42,129 nucleotides of DNA from Modestobacter lapidis (GTDB lineage: Bacteria; Actinomycetota; Actinomycetes; Mycobacteriales; Geodermatophilaceae), in contig JABAKE010000026.1 of the NCBI GenBank assembly GCA_019779905.1, forward strand, positions 1-42,129. The letters are read 5' to 3'. The position numbers and the translations under genes are program-made. Positions within the stretch are counted from its first letter, which is position 1, and each line of letters begins with the position of its first letter. Below the pieces are notes generated by a model. It saw only the letters and a list, made by a program, of their open reading frames with translations, did not search any database and was not told the origin of the DNA. This document shows, piece after piece, positions 17,644-27,456 of the stretch.

Positions 17644-19011
17644 ATGCGCCGGCTGCCCACCCGCGCCCGGCTGGCCGCAGCGCTGGCCGGTGCGCTCCTG
17701 CTCCTCGGCACGGCGTCGCCGGCGCTGGCCGAGGCCCCCCGCCCCACGGTCGACCCCGCGGCGCCGACCCCGACCGCGCCGTCGGCGGGCCCGCCACCGC
17801 AGGGCAGCGCCCCGGACGGCAGCACGGTCGGCGGCGAGGTGCTCGACACCCGCGGGCTGGTCACCGTGCCCGGGGCGCCACCCCTGCCCGAGGGCATCGA
17901 CGCCCGCGGCTGGCTGGTCGCCGACGTCGGCACCGGCGCCGTCCTGGGCGCCCGGGACCCGCACGGCCGCTACTACCCGGCCAGCACGCTCAAGACGCTG
18001 ACCCTGCTCACCCTCGCCCCGGTGCTGGACCCCGCCCTCGTGGTGGAGGGCACCGCCGAGGACGAGAACACCGAGGGCAGCCGGGTCGGGCTGGTCCGCG
18101 GCGGGCAGTACCCGGTGTCCCTGCTGTTCCAGGCGCTGATGATGCAGTCGGGGAACGACGCTGCCAACGCCCTGGCCCGGGCGGCCGGCGGGATGGAGTC
18201 GACGCTGGCCGCGATGAACGCCACGGCGCGGCGGCTGCGGGCCTTCGACACCGTGGCCGGCACCCCCTCGGGGCTGGACGTCGCCGGGCAGTCCTCCTCG
18301 CCCTACGACCTGGCGCTGTTCATCCGCGAACTGGTCGCCGACCCGGGAACGCGCGCGGTGCTGCAGACGCCGACCGCGCAGATGCCGCCGGTCCCCGGCC
18401 TCACCGAGGGCTACCAGATCCAGAACCAGAACAGCCTGCTGACCGAGTACCCGGGCACCCTGGGCGGCAAGAACGGGTTCACCGACGCCGCCCGGCACAG
18501 CTTCGTCGCGGCCGCCGAGCGGGACGGGCGGCGACTGGTGGTCAGCCTGATGCAGGCCGAGCGCCTGCCGGTGCCCGCTCCCGAGCAGGCCGAGCGGCTG
18601 CTCGACTGGGGGTTCGCCGTCCCCGCCGGTGCGACGGGCGCCGGCCGGCTGGTGGAGCCCGGCGAGGAGGACGCGGCGGAGCCGCCCTCGACGGTCCCGG
18701 CCGCGGACGGCACGCTCACCGCAGCCGACGCCACCGCAGCCGACGCCACCGCCGCCGACGTCACCGCGGCCGCCGCCACCCGCAGCGCCGGGACCGGGAC
18801 GGCCGCGGCCGGCAGCGCTCCGGCCGCGGAGTCACCGCTGCTGCCGATCGGCCTCGGCGCGGGCGCGGTGGTGATCATCGTCGCGACCGTGATCGGACGG
18901 CGGCGCGCCCTGCGCCCGGTGCCGGTCGTCCCTCCGGTGCCGCCGGGCGCCGGCCCCGACCCGGACGCGGCGGTCAGGCGCCCGCCGCCCCGCCACCCGC
19001 CGGGTCCGTGA
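17644..19011 (+). CDS. D-alanyl-D-alanine carboxypeptidase (peptidase S11 / PBP5 type)
   Basis: A 455-residue exported peptidoglycan carboxypeptidase trimming the terminal D-Ala of stem peptides. The signal peptide is MRRLPTRARLAAALAGALLL ending near ASPALA-EA. Catalytic motifs are SXXK in PASTLKTL (about S114, K117), SXN in QSGNDAAN and a KTG variant, KNG, in GGKNGFTD. After the enzyme domain an Ala/Thr/Asp repeat (units of TAADA) leads to a C-terminal TM helix (LLPIGLGAGAVVIIVATVIG) and a Pro-rich cytosolic tail, so it is a membrane-anchored DacB1-like protein. No Shine-Dalgarno precedes the ATG; a TAGCGT hexamer does. Confidence 0.92.
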   Translation: MRRLPTRARLAAALAGALLLLGTASPALAEAPRPTVDPAAPTPTAPSAGPPPQGSAPDGSTVGGEVLDTRGLVTVPGAPPLPEGIDARGWLVADVGTGAVLGARDPHGRYYPASTLKTLTLLTLAPVLDPALVVEGTAEDENTEGSRVGLVRGGQYPVSLLFQALMMQSGNDAANALARAAGGMESTLAAMNATARRLRAFDTVAGTPSGLDVAGQSSSPYDLALFIRELVADPGTRAVLQTPTAQMPPVPGLTEGYQIQNQNSLLTEYPGTLGGKNGFTDAARHSFVAAAERDGRRLVVSLMQAERLPVPAPEQAERLLDWGFAVPAGATGAGRLVEPGEEDAAEPPSTVPAADGTLTAADATAADATAADVTAAAATRSAGTGTAAAGSAPAAESPLLPIGLGAGAVVIIVATVIGRRRALRPVPVVPPVPPGAGPDPDAAVRRPPPRHPPGP

Positions 19012-19016
19012 CCCCC

Positions 19017-19922
19017 TCACCCCAGGCGGGCACGCTCGATCGCCGGGATGGTCGCCGTCCAGGAGGCGGTGTAGAAGGCGAAGCGGGCGACCACGTTGAT
19101 CCACACCAGGACGCCGACGATGCCGCCCAGCGCCTGGGCCGTCACGTTGCTGTCGATGATCGACAGGTACCAGTTCCCCACCAGCTTCAGCACCTCGAAG
19201 CCGACCGCACCGAAGACCGCTCCGGGCAGCAGCTGCCGGATCCGGAACGGGTTGCCCGGCACACCCTTCAGCAGCCAGAGGAAGACCAGCACGTCACCGG
19301 CCACCGCCAGGGCGATGGCCACCCCGCCGGTGAGCAGGAAGAAGCCGGGCACCTCGGCGATGCCCAGCAGGTCGAGCAACCGGGACGAGGCGGTGGTGGC
19401 GGTGGTGGTCAGCGCGATGCTGGCCGCACCGGCGGCACCCAGGCCGAGCAGTGCGACCAGGTCCTTGAGCCGGTCGGCGAGGAAGTCCGGAGGATCCGGC
19501 CGACCGCGCCAGACGATGTCCATGCCGACCCGGACCTTGTCCATCGCGCCGAGGCCGACGAAGAGGAACCCGGCGAGCCCGATCAACCCGAAGGCCGTCG
19601 CGCTGGAGATCGCCCCGGTCACCTGCTCGGCGAGGTCGGCCCCGGTGGAGCCGGGCACCGCGTCCCGGACGGCGGTGGTCAGCTGCTCCTGCAGCAGCGG
19701 GTCGCCGCGCAGCACGAGGCCGGCGATCGAGGCCAGCAGCAGGAGCACCGGGAACAGCGCCAGGAAGACGTAGTACGTGACGCCGGAGGCCAGCAGATCG
19801 CCCTGCACGCGGTTGTAGTGACCACCGGCGTGCACCAGGTGATCCAGCCAGGAACGGCGCGCCCGCTGGCGGTGCAGCAGCCCTTTCGCCGCGGCGTTCG
19901 CACGGACGACCGGATTGCTCAC
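19017..19922 (-). CDS. YihY/virulence factor BrkB family membrane protein
   Basis: A 301-residue inner-membrane protein with about six TM helices. Family features are the N-terminal GDLLASGVTYYVFLALFPVLLL (about residues 41-62), a central LIGLAGFLFVGLGAMDKVRVGM and the C-terminal GAVFGAVGFEVLKLVGNWYL. The biochemical function is unknown; members have been linked to LPS or lipid-precursor transport only loosely. It is the last gene of a leftward hisC-like, trpS, RNA-ligase-like, yihY run, matching the mycobacterial trpS-yhjD neighbourhood. Confidence 0.88.
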   Translation of the reverse strand: MSNPVVRANAAAKGLLHRQRARRSWLDHLVHAGGHYNRVQGDLLASGVTYYVFLALFPVLLLLASIAGLVLRGDPLLQEQLTTAVRDAVPGSTGADLAEQVTGAISSATAFGLIGLAGFLFVGLGAMDKVRVGMDIVWRGRPDPPDFLADRLKDLVALLGLGAAGAASIALTTTATTASSRLLDLLGIAEVPGFFLLTGGVAIALAVAGDVLVFLWLLKGVPGNPFRIRQLLPGAVFGAVGFEVLKLVGNWYLSIIDSNVTAQALGGIVGVLVWINVVARFAFYTASWTATIPAIERARLG

Positions 19923-19959
19923 CGGTGCGAGTGTGGCGGCTGCCGGACTCCACCGCAGG

Positions 19960-21617
<1,658 letters not shown>

Positions 21618-22769
21618 TCAGGCTCCCGGCCTGCCGACGGCCGCGCTGGTCCACGGCGTGTCGGCACTCACCGTGTCGAGGACTTCATCGATGGCCGCCA
21701 GGAAGACGTCGTCCTCCTCTGGCGTGCCGACGGTGACCCGGACACCCTCGCCGGCGAAGGGGCGGGTGATGACCGCGCGGGCCTCCAGCTGCGCGGCGAT
21801 CTCGACGGCCTGCCCACCGAGCGGCAGCCACAGGAAGTTGGCCTGGCTGTCGGCGACCGGCAGGCCGCGCTCCCGCACCGCCTCGGTCAGCCGGGCGCGC
21901 TCGGCGACGACGGCGGCGCACCGCTCCCGCACCTCGGCCTCGCTGGCCAGCGCGGCCACCGCAGCGGCCTGGGCGAGGCTGGAGACGCTGAACGGGACCT
22001 GGGTCTTGCGCACCGCCTCGGCCACCGCGGGATCCTCGGCGATCAGGTAGCCCACCCGCAGACCGGCCAGCCCCCATGCCTTGGAGAAGGTGCGCAGCAC
22101 GGCCACGTTGGGCCGGCCCCGCATCAGCTCCAGGCCGTCCGGGACATCGGGGTCGGTGACGAACTCCCGGTAGGCCTCGTCGAGCACCACGAGGGTCCCG
22201 GCCGGGACGGCGTCGAGGAAGCGCTCCAGCTCGCCCCGGCGCACCGCCGTCCCGGTGGGGTTGTTCGGGTTGCAGACGAAGACCAGCCGGGTGGTGCCGT
22301 CGATCGCGGCGAGCAGGCCGTCCAGGTCGTGGGTGTCGGCCGGGCCACCGGGGGTGCCCGGGACGAGCGGGACCCGGACGTCGCGGGCACCGGCCACCTG
22401 CGCGAGCAGCGGGTACATCTCGAAGGAGCGCCAGGCGAAGGCGAGGCTGGTGCCCGGGTCGTTGTAGGCCTGGGCGAGCTGCTGGCAGACCGTGACGGCG
22501 CCGCAGCCGGTGGCCACCTGGGCCGGCCGCACGCCGTACCGCTCGGCCAGCGCGGCGGTGAGCACCGAGGCGCCGTTGTCGGGGTAGCGGTTCGTCTCCC
22601 CCGCCGTCGCCCCGATCGCCTCGAGCACTGCCGGCAGCGGCGGGAAGGCGACCTCGTTGCTGGCCAGCTTCACGGCCCGCTCGACACCGATCTCACGGGC
22701 GAGATCGGCCGGGTTGCGACCGGGTCTGTAGGCCGGCAGGGCCGTGACGACGGGGCGCGCGCTGACCAC
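21618..22769 (-). CDS. histidinol-phosphate / aromatic aminotransferase (PLP, class I/II)
   Basis: A 383-residue PLP aminotransferase of the HisC family. It shows ASNEVAFPPLP, NRYPDNGA, VCNPNNPTGT, the PLP-phosphate-site LDEAYREF and the Schiff-base lysine in TFSKAWGLAGLRVGY. A second hisC outside a his operon in actinobacteria is often the phenylalanine or aromatic transaminase (Pat), so the substrate is left open. GTG 22769 is chosen because GGAGGAG lies 5 nt upstream; the longer frame from 22841 would run into the galE promoter. Confidence 0.88.
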   Translation of the reverse strand: MVSARPVVTALPAYRPGRNPADLAREIGVERAVKLASNEVAFPPLPAVLEAIGATAGETNRYPDNGASVLTAALAERYGVRPAQVATGCGAVTVCQQLAQAYNDPGTSLAFAWRSFEMYPLLAQVAGARDVRVPLVPGTPGGPADTHDLDGLLAAIDGTTRLVFVCNPNNPTGTAVRRGELERFLDAVPAGTLVVLDEAYREFVTDPDVPDGLELMRGRPNVAVLRTFSKAWGLAGLRVGYLIAEDPAVAEAVRKTQVPFSVSSLAQAAAVAALASEAEVRERCAAVVAERARLTEAVRERGLPVADSQANFLWLPLGGQAVEIAAQLEARAVITRPFAGEGVRVTVGTPEEDDVFLAAIDEVLDTVSADTPWTSAAVGRPGA

Positions 22770-22826
22770 GACTGCTCCTCCCGCACCCGCCCGGGCCGTG
22801 GCACGGCGCAGGGCGGACGGCGTCTC

Positions 22827-22832
22827 TAGGGT
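22827..22832 (+). promoter_or_regulatory. putative -10 hexamer TAGGGT of galE (leaderless)
   Basis: TAGGGT is followed by 7 nt and then ATG 22840, so the transcript may begin at the start codon. The hexamer lies in the 70-bp divergent gap with the aminotransferase gene. Confidence 0.45.
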
Positions 22833-22839
22833 GATGCGC

Positions 22840-23787
22840 ATGCACGTACTCGTCGCCGGCGGTGCCGGCTACATCGGCAGCGTAGTCACCGCGGCACTGC
22901 TGGATTCCGGTCACCAGGTGACCGTGCTCGACGACCTGTCCACCGGCCACGCCGACGCCGTCCCCGCCGGGGCGGCCCTGGTGCGCGCCTCGTTGCACGA
23001 TTCCGGGCCGGTGCTGGCCGACGTCCGGCCGGAAGCGGTGCTGCACTTCGCGGCCAAGAGCCTCGTCGGGGCCAGCCAGGTCACGCCGGAGGAGTACTGG
23101 CACACCAACGTGGGCGGTTCGCTGGCCCTGCTGGAGGCGATGCGAGCCGTCGACTGCCGGCGGATCGTCTTCTCCTCCACCGCGGCCACCTACGGCGAGC
23201 CCGACGAGGTACCCATCCGCGAGGACGCGCCGACCAGGCCGACCAACACCTACGGCGCCAGCAAGCTCGCCGTCGACCACATGCTCACGTCCTATGCGGT
23301 GGCGCACTCGTTCGCCGCGGTGAGCCTGCGGTACTTCAACGTCGCCGGCGCCGCCCACGGCTGCGGCGAGCGGCACGCCACCGAGACCCACGTCATCCCG
23401 ATCGCCCTGCAGGTCGCCGCCGGAACCCGCGAGGCGATGACGGTGTTCGGCGAGGACTACCCGACCCCCGACGGCACCTGCATCCGCGACTACGTGCACG
23501 TGCACGACCTCGCCGCCGCGCACCTGCTGGCGCTGCCGGCACCCGCGCCGGGCGAGCACCGGGTCTACAACCTGGGCAACGGCACCGGCTTCTCCGTGCG
23601 CGAGGTCGTCGAGGCGGTGCGCACCGTCACCGGGCACCAGGTCCCGGTGGTGGTCGGCGAGCGCCGCGCCGGCGACCCGGCGCGGCTGGTGGCCAGCTCC
23701 GACCGGATCCGCGCCGACCTGGGCTGGGCTCCGCAGCACACCGACCTGGTCGGCATCGTGGGCGATGCGTGGGAATTCGCCCGGTAA
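22840..23787 (+). CDS. galE: UDP-glucose 4-epimerase
   Basis: Interconverts UDP-glucose and UDP-galactose for cell-envelope polysaccharides. A 315-residue extended short-chain dehydrogenase with the NAD motif GGAGYIGS right after the start, VLDDLSTGH, HFAAKSLVGAS, catalytic SSTAATYG and YGASK (YXXXK), and the substrate-loop sequence SLRYFNVAGA. ATG 22840 (MHVLVAGGAGYIG) is preferred; ATG 22834 and GTG 22831 are also in frame. Its TAA is followed immediately by a stop-anchored hairpin that fills the entire gap to the convergent CNNM gene. Confidence 0.93.
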   Translation: MHVLVAGGAGYIGSVVTAALLDSGHQVTVLDDLSTGHADAVPAGAALVRASLHDSGPVLADVRPEAVLHFAAKSLVGASQVTPEEYWHTNVGGSLALLEAMRAVDCRRIVFSSTAATYGEPDEVPIREDAPTRPTNTYGASKLAVDHMLTSYAVAHSFAAVSLRYFNVAGAAHGCGERHATETHVIPIALQVAAGTREAMTVFGEDYPTPDGTCIRDYVHVHDLAAAHLLALPAPAPGEHRVYNLGNGTGFSVREVVEAVRTVTGHQVPVVVGERRAGDPARLVASSDRIRADLGWAPQHTDLVGIVGDAWEFAR

Positions 23788-23845
23788 GAGGACCCCCTTG
23801 CCCCCCGCCACTCGCGAGCTCGCAGCGGGCCCCTGCACGGGGGCC
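23785..23845 (+). repeat. stop-anchored GGACC/GGCC hairpin, copy 3 (after galE)
   Basis: TAA-GA-GGACCCCCTTGC, inner stem with core ACTCGCGAGCTCG, CCCTG, and closing arm GCACGGGGGCC. The element occupies the whole 57-bp convergent gap: its GGACC arm abuts the galE stop and its GGCC arm touches the stop codon of the opposing gene. Confidence 0.8.
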
Positions 23846-25179
23846 TAACCGGTGGCCGGCTCGGCGGGCACGTCGTCCGAGCCGGGCTCCGGCTGCGCGG
23901 CCGGCGAGACCGACAGCCGGGAGATGCGGCGTCCGTCGAGTTCGAGCACGGCCAGCTCCCGCCCCTCCACCGTCACCGTGTCGCCGAGGACCGGCAGCCT
24001 GCCCAGCGCCGCGAGCACGTAGCCGGCGGCGGTCTCGTAGGGACCCTCGGGCAGGTGCAGTCCGGTGGTCACCGCGAAATCGTCCAGGTTGAGCAGGCCG
24101 TCCACCTCGTGCGGGCCGCCGGCCGGCTCGTCGCTGTCCCGGGAAACCTCCTCGTCGTACTCGTCGTAGATCTCCCCGATGACCTCCTCGATGAGGTCCT
24201 CGAGGGTGACGATGCCGTCGGTGCCGCCGTACTCGTCGACGACGATCGCGAAGTGCGCGTTCTCCCGGCGCATCTCCGACAGCGCGGTGAGGACGCCGGC
24301 GGTGCCGGGGAGCTGCTTCACCTCGCGGGACAGGTCGCCGACGGTGGCCGCCCGGCCGGCCGGGTGGTTGGGCAGCAGCAGGTCACGGACGTGCACGAAG
24401 CCGATGACATCGTCCTCGCTGCGCCCCACCACGGGGTACCGCGACCGGCTGGACTCCGCGACCAGCTTGGCGGCCCGGCTGGCGGTCGTCGACGCGTCCA
24501 GGAAGTCGACCTCGGTCCGCGGGGTCATGACCTCGCGGACCTCTCGGTCCCGGGCCCGGAACACGTCGTCGATCAGCCGCCGCTCGTCGCTGCTCAAGGC
24601 CTCGTGCGCGGCCACCAGGTCGCGTAGCTCCTCCTCCCCGATCGACTCGCCGCTGGCCCGGGGGTCACCGCCGAGCAGGCGCACCAGCAGGTCGGTGGAC
24701 CTCGACAGCACCCAGATGATCGGCCGGAACGCGGTCGCGATCCCGTTGAGCGGCGCGGCCACCAGCAGGGAGAAGCCCTCCGCCCGCTGCAGCGCCAGCC
24801 GCTTGGGCGTCAGCTCGCCGACCACCAGCGACAGGTAGCTGATCGCGATGGTGACCAGCACAAAGGCGACCGGGTCGGCCACCCCCGGCTCCACGCCCAG
24901 GCTCGTCAGCCAGTCGGCCAGCGGCCCGGACAGGGTGCTGGCGCCGAAGGCGGCCGAGAAGAACCCGGCCAGCGTGACGCCCACCTGCACCGCGGCGAGG
25001 AACCGGTTGGGCTCGGCAAGCAGCTTCGTGAGCGCCTTGCCGCGCCGTCCACCCGACTCCCCGAGCGAGCGGGCCTGGGACTCCCGGAGCGACACCAGGG
25101 CGATCTCCGCCCCGGCGAAGGTGCCCCCCAGCAGGACGAACCCGAAGACCATGACGATGTTGAGCCAGACGTCGCTCAC
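23845..25179 (-). CDS. hemolysin-like / CNNM-CorC membrane protein with CBS pair
   Basis: A 444-residue protein. The N-terminal DUF21 (CNNM) membrane domain has about four TM segments (LNIVMVFGFVLLGGTFAGAEIALVSL, VGVTLAGFFSAAFG, LVTIAISYLSLVVGELTPKRLAL). A CBS domain pair follows (VREVMTPRTEVDFLD, then GFVHVRDLLL and FAIVVDEYGGTDGIVTLEDLIEE). The C-terminal CorC/HlyC domain contains VDGLLNLDDF. These proteins are implicated in Mg2+ or Co2+ transport or resistance. GTG 25179 has GAGGAGGAG upstream with about 10-nt spacing; the longer frame to 25284 is not family-like. Confidence 0.88.
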   Translation of the reverse strand: MSDVWLNIVMVFGFVLLGGTFAGAEIALVSLRESQARSLGESGGRRGKALTKLLAEPNRFLAAVQVGVTLAGFFSAAFGASTLSGPLADWLTSLGVEPGVADPVAFVLVTIAISYLSLVVGELTPKRLALQRAEGFSLLVAAPLNGIATAFRPIIWVLSRSTDLLVRLLGGDPRASGESIGEEELRDLVAAHEALSSDERRLIDDVFRARDREVREVMTPRTEVDFLDASTTASRAAKLVAESSRSRYPVVGRSEDDVIGFVHVRDLLLPNHPAGRAATVGDLSREVKQLPGTAGVLTALSEMRRENAHFAIVVDEYGGTDGIVTLEDLIEEVIGEIYDEYDEEVSRDSDEPAGGPHEVDGLLNLDDFAVTTGLHLPEGPYETAAGYVLAALGRLPVLGDTVTVEGRELAVLELDGRRISRLSVSPAAQPEPGSDDVPAEPATG

Positions 25180-25325
25180 CGGTGTACGTGCTCCTCCTCG
25201 GGTGGGGGCCTCGACACCGGGGCTCCCGCAGACGACCACGGTAGCCGGGCCCCGCGGGAGCTCGGGCCGCGCGGCACCGGTCACTCACCGCCCCTGAGCA
25301 CCTTCCGTGCGTGAGCGAATACGGT

Positions 25326-25331
25326 TAGTCT
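25326..25331 (+). promoter_or_regulatory. putative -10 hexamer TAGTCT of the CAP-domain gene
   Basis: TAGTCT lies in the sequence CGGTTAGTCTCGG, resembling CGGTTAGCGTG before the carboxypeptidase gene. It is about 40 nt before the likely GTG and would give a short leader carrying AAGGG. Confidence 0.4.
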
Positions 25332-25370
25332 CGGTCCCGTAACGATTCGTGATCTCCAAGGGACGTGCCC

Positions 25371-26294
25371 GTGCGCCACCGCCCCACATCTCCACCGCCG
25401 CTCGCGCCCGGACGGTTCCGGACGGCCGTCGCGGGGTGGGCCCGCCCCGCGTCGGGGGCGGACGACCCCGGCTGGGTGTCGTCCCTGGCGTTGACGGTGC
25501 TGATGACGCTCGCGCTGGTCGCGCCGCTGCTCGGTGGGGCGACCAGCCCGCTGCTCGACGGCGCCGGGCAGGGCGGGGCGGCCGCGGCGACGGTGGAGCC
25601 CGACGAGGAGGCCGACAGGGAGACCGACGGAAAGACCGGGGCGTCCGGCGTCCCGTCGTCGGTGGGCGGGACGCTGGTCGTGCCGCCGGCCCCGGTGGCG
25701 GAGCCGGCGGTCGCTGCGCCCGCGGCGCCCGGGACGGAGGTCCCGACCCCGGCCGTACCGGCGCCGGCCGACCCGTCCGCCGACGTCCCGTCCGCCGACG
25801 TCCCGCCCGCAACGACGCCCGCCACGACCCCCGGGCCGAAGGCGCCGCCGAAGCCCGCACCGGCACCGGCTCCCGCGCCGGCCCCCGCTCGAGTGCCGGC
25901 GCCGGCCCCTGCGCCCGCCGGTGACGATCAGAACCGGGTGCTCGCACTGGTCAACGAGGCCCGCGCCGCCGCCGGCTGCGGCGCGGTGACCGCCGACTCC
26001 GGGCTGGCCGGCGTCGCCCGGTCGCACAGTGCGGGGATGCGCGACCGCGGGTTCTTCGACCACACCGACCTCGACGGGCTCTCGCCGTTCGACCGCGCCG
26101 AGCGCGCCGGGGTGACCAACGCCCGGGCGGAGAACATCGCCCGCGGGCAGCAGGACGCCGCCGCGGTGGTGCAGGCCTGGCTGGACAGCCCCGGTCACCG
26201 GCAGAACATCCTCAACTGCGCCTACCGGACCATGGGCCTGGGGGTGGCCACCGGCAGCGGCGGACCCTGGTGGACCCAGCTGTTCGGCACCTGA
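25371..26294 (+). CDS. secreted CAP/SCP-domain protein with Pro/Ala-rich stalk
   Basis: A 307-residue protein. An N-terminal hydrophobic segment (SLALTVLMTLALVAPLLGGAT, about residues 43-63) acts as signal or anchor. A stalk rich in Pro, Ala and Asp (DVPSADVPPATTPATTPG) spans about 80-185. The C-terminal CAP domain (about 190-307) has ALVNEARAAAGCGAV, ARSHSAGMRDRGFFDHTD, ENIARGQ and WLDSPGHRQNILN, with the two conserved His present. YkwD-type bacterial CAP proteins are exported and of poorly known function. GTG 25371 has AAGGG at 8-nt spacing; GTG 25365 is also possible but too close. Confidence 0.87.
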   Translation: MRHRPTSPPPLAPGRFRTAVAGWARPASGADDPGWVSSLALTVLMTLALVAPLLGGATSPLLDGAGQGGAAAATVEPDEEADRETDGKTGASGVPSSVGGTLVVPPAPVAEPAVAAPAAPGTEVPTPAVPAPADPSADVPSADVPPATTPATTPGPKAPPKPAPAPAPAPAPARVPAPAPAPAGDDQNRVLALVNEARAAAGCGAVTADSGLAGVARSHSAGMRDRGFFDHTDLDGLSPFDRAERAGVTNARAENIARGQQDAAAVVQAWLDSPGHRQNILNCAYRTMGLGVATGSGGPWWTQLFGT

Positions 26295-26306
26295 GCGCCG
26301 CTACTG

Positions 26307-26367
26307 CCGAGATCGGGGATGTAGGGCTGTCAGCGCCCGGTCGAGTGCCCCACGACCCCGATCTCGG
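26307..26367. repeat. inverted pair of GAGATCGGGGA motif, left of DUF559 gene
   Basis: CCGAGATCGGGG (26307-26318) and CCCCGATCTCGG (26356-26367) are perfect 12-bp arms around 37 nt. The motif continues toward GATGTAGGGC on one side and, read inward, GTCGTGGGGC on the other. The right arm lies within the last codons of the DUF559 gene and the left arm just past its stop. Confidence 0.75.
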
Positions 26368-27262
26368 CGGCGGCCAGCAGTGCTCGCACCCGGGCGACCA
26401 CCTCGCCGGGTCGGTGCAGGTCCGCGGCGGTCACGTAGAGCACCCGCCACCCCGCCTGGACCAGCGCGTTGATCCGCCGCCGGTCCCGGCCCAGCTCGCC
26501 GGGTGCGCCGTGCCAGGCACCGTCGTACTCCACGGCCACCTTCGCCGCCGGGTAGCCGAGGTCCACCCGGGCGATGAACACCCCGTCCGGCCGGCCGACC
26601 CGCCACTGCGGGACCGGTGGGAGACCGGCCAGGGTGAGCAGCACGCGCAACCGTGACTCCGGCGGGGACTCGGCCCGCTCGTCCGCCAGGGCCACCGCCT
26701 GCTGGGCGCGGCGACAGCCCCGACCCGTGGGTAGCGCGGTCGCGGCCGCCGTCAGCACGGAGTGGTCGACGACGGACCGGCCGAGCATCGCGTCGAGCAG
26801 CGGCACGGATTCGAGCAGGGGCTCCAGGCGGGCGACGTCCAGCGCGGTCCGCACCTCGCTGGTGCAGCGGTGGCGGCCTCTGCCGACCATGTCGGCGGCC
26901 GGTACGGGAGCCCGCCGGACCCGGAGCCCGGCGACCGGCCCGAACCGGCAGCCCGGCCGGATGGTCACCTCGACCGGGCTGGCCTCGTCCACCGCCTCGC
27001 GCAGGCCGAGCAGGTAGGCCGCCGACCGGCCCGACACGACGGCGTCCGGCGGAACGAGCAGCGCAGCGCCGGCCAGCCGCAGGCGGTGGTCGTCGGGCAG
27101 GGCCGCGTCTGCGTAGACGTCCCGGAAGAGCCGGCGCCAACACCGGCTGCGCAGAGCGTCGCGGGTCAGCAGCCCGCCGGCGATCGCTTCGGTGCCCCGG
27201 AAGACCCGGCCCACGAGCTGGGCGGGACGGGCAGGAGCGGGCACCGCGCCACCCTGCCGCAC
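26330..27262 (-). CDS. DUF559 / AbiEi-antitoxin-like endonuclease-fold protein
   Basis: A 310-residue protein. The N-terminal part (LTRDALRSRCWRRLFRDVYADAALP and ALLVPPDAVVSGRSAAYLLGL) resembles AbiEi-antitoxin-like winged-helix proteins. The C-terminal part (VDLGYPAAKVAVEYDGAWHG then RINALVQAGWRVLYVTAADL) matches DUF559, related to Vsr-type very-short-patch-repair endonucleases; VEYDG and the nearby basic residues form the expected active-site region. GTG 27262 is the longest plausible start and GTG 27244 the alternative. No toxin partner gene lies beside it. The gene is bracketed by two inverted pairs of one repeat, hinting at a selfish or repeat-associated nuclease. Function unknown. Confidence 0.82.
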   Translation of the reverse strand: MRQGGAVPAPARPAQLVGRVFRGTEAIAGGLLTRDALRSRCWRRLFRDVYADAALPDDHRLRLAGAALLVPPDAVVSGRSAAYLLGLREAVDEASPVEVTIRPGCRFGPVAGLRVRRAPVPAADMVGRGRHRCTSEVRTALDVARLEPLLESVPLLDAMLGRSVVDHSVLTAAATALPTGRGCRRAQQAVALADERAESPPESRLRVLLTLAGLPPVPQWRVGRPDGVFIARVDLGYPAAKVAVEYDGAWHGAPGELGRDRRRINALVQAGWRVLYVTAADLHRPGEVVARVRALLAAAEIGVVGHSTGR

Positions 27263-27300
27263 CGGCGACGTCCGTCCCTGTCGCCATCCACAGGCTGCCC

Positions 27301-27356
27301 AGATCGGGGATCTGGGGCCGCCAGTCGGCCACCTGCCGCCCCATGTCCCCGATCTC
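27301..27356. repeat. inverted pair of GAGATCGGGGA motif, right of DUF559 gene
   Basis: AGATCGGGGATCTGGGGC (27301-27318) faces GCCCCATGTCCCCGATCTC (27338-27356) across 19 nt. It is the same motif as at 26307-26367 (consensus GAGATCGGGGAYRTRGGGC). It lies just upstream of the DUF559 start. Confidence 0.75.
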
Positions 27357-27385
27357 GCCCGGCCGATCCGCCCCGGAACGCAGAC

Positions 27386-27414
27386 GGCCCCCTCGACGGT
27401 GCGTCGAGGAGGCC
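27386..27414 (-). terminator. terminator hairpin after icd
   Basis: GGCCCCCTCGAC pairs with GTCGAGGAGGCC around a 5-nt loop, about 40 bp past the icd stop. It separates icd from the DUF559 promoter region. Confidence 0.65.
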
Positions 27415-27456
27415 GGTGCGTTCAGCGAGGCGTCAGGCCACTGCTCAGGCCACTGC

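Noticed and set aside
26307..27356. Toxin-antitoxin pair at the DUF559 gene
   Set aside because: The N-terminus resembles AbiEi antitoxins, but no AbiEii-type nucleotidyltransferase or other toxin gene is adjacent.
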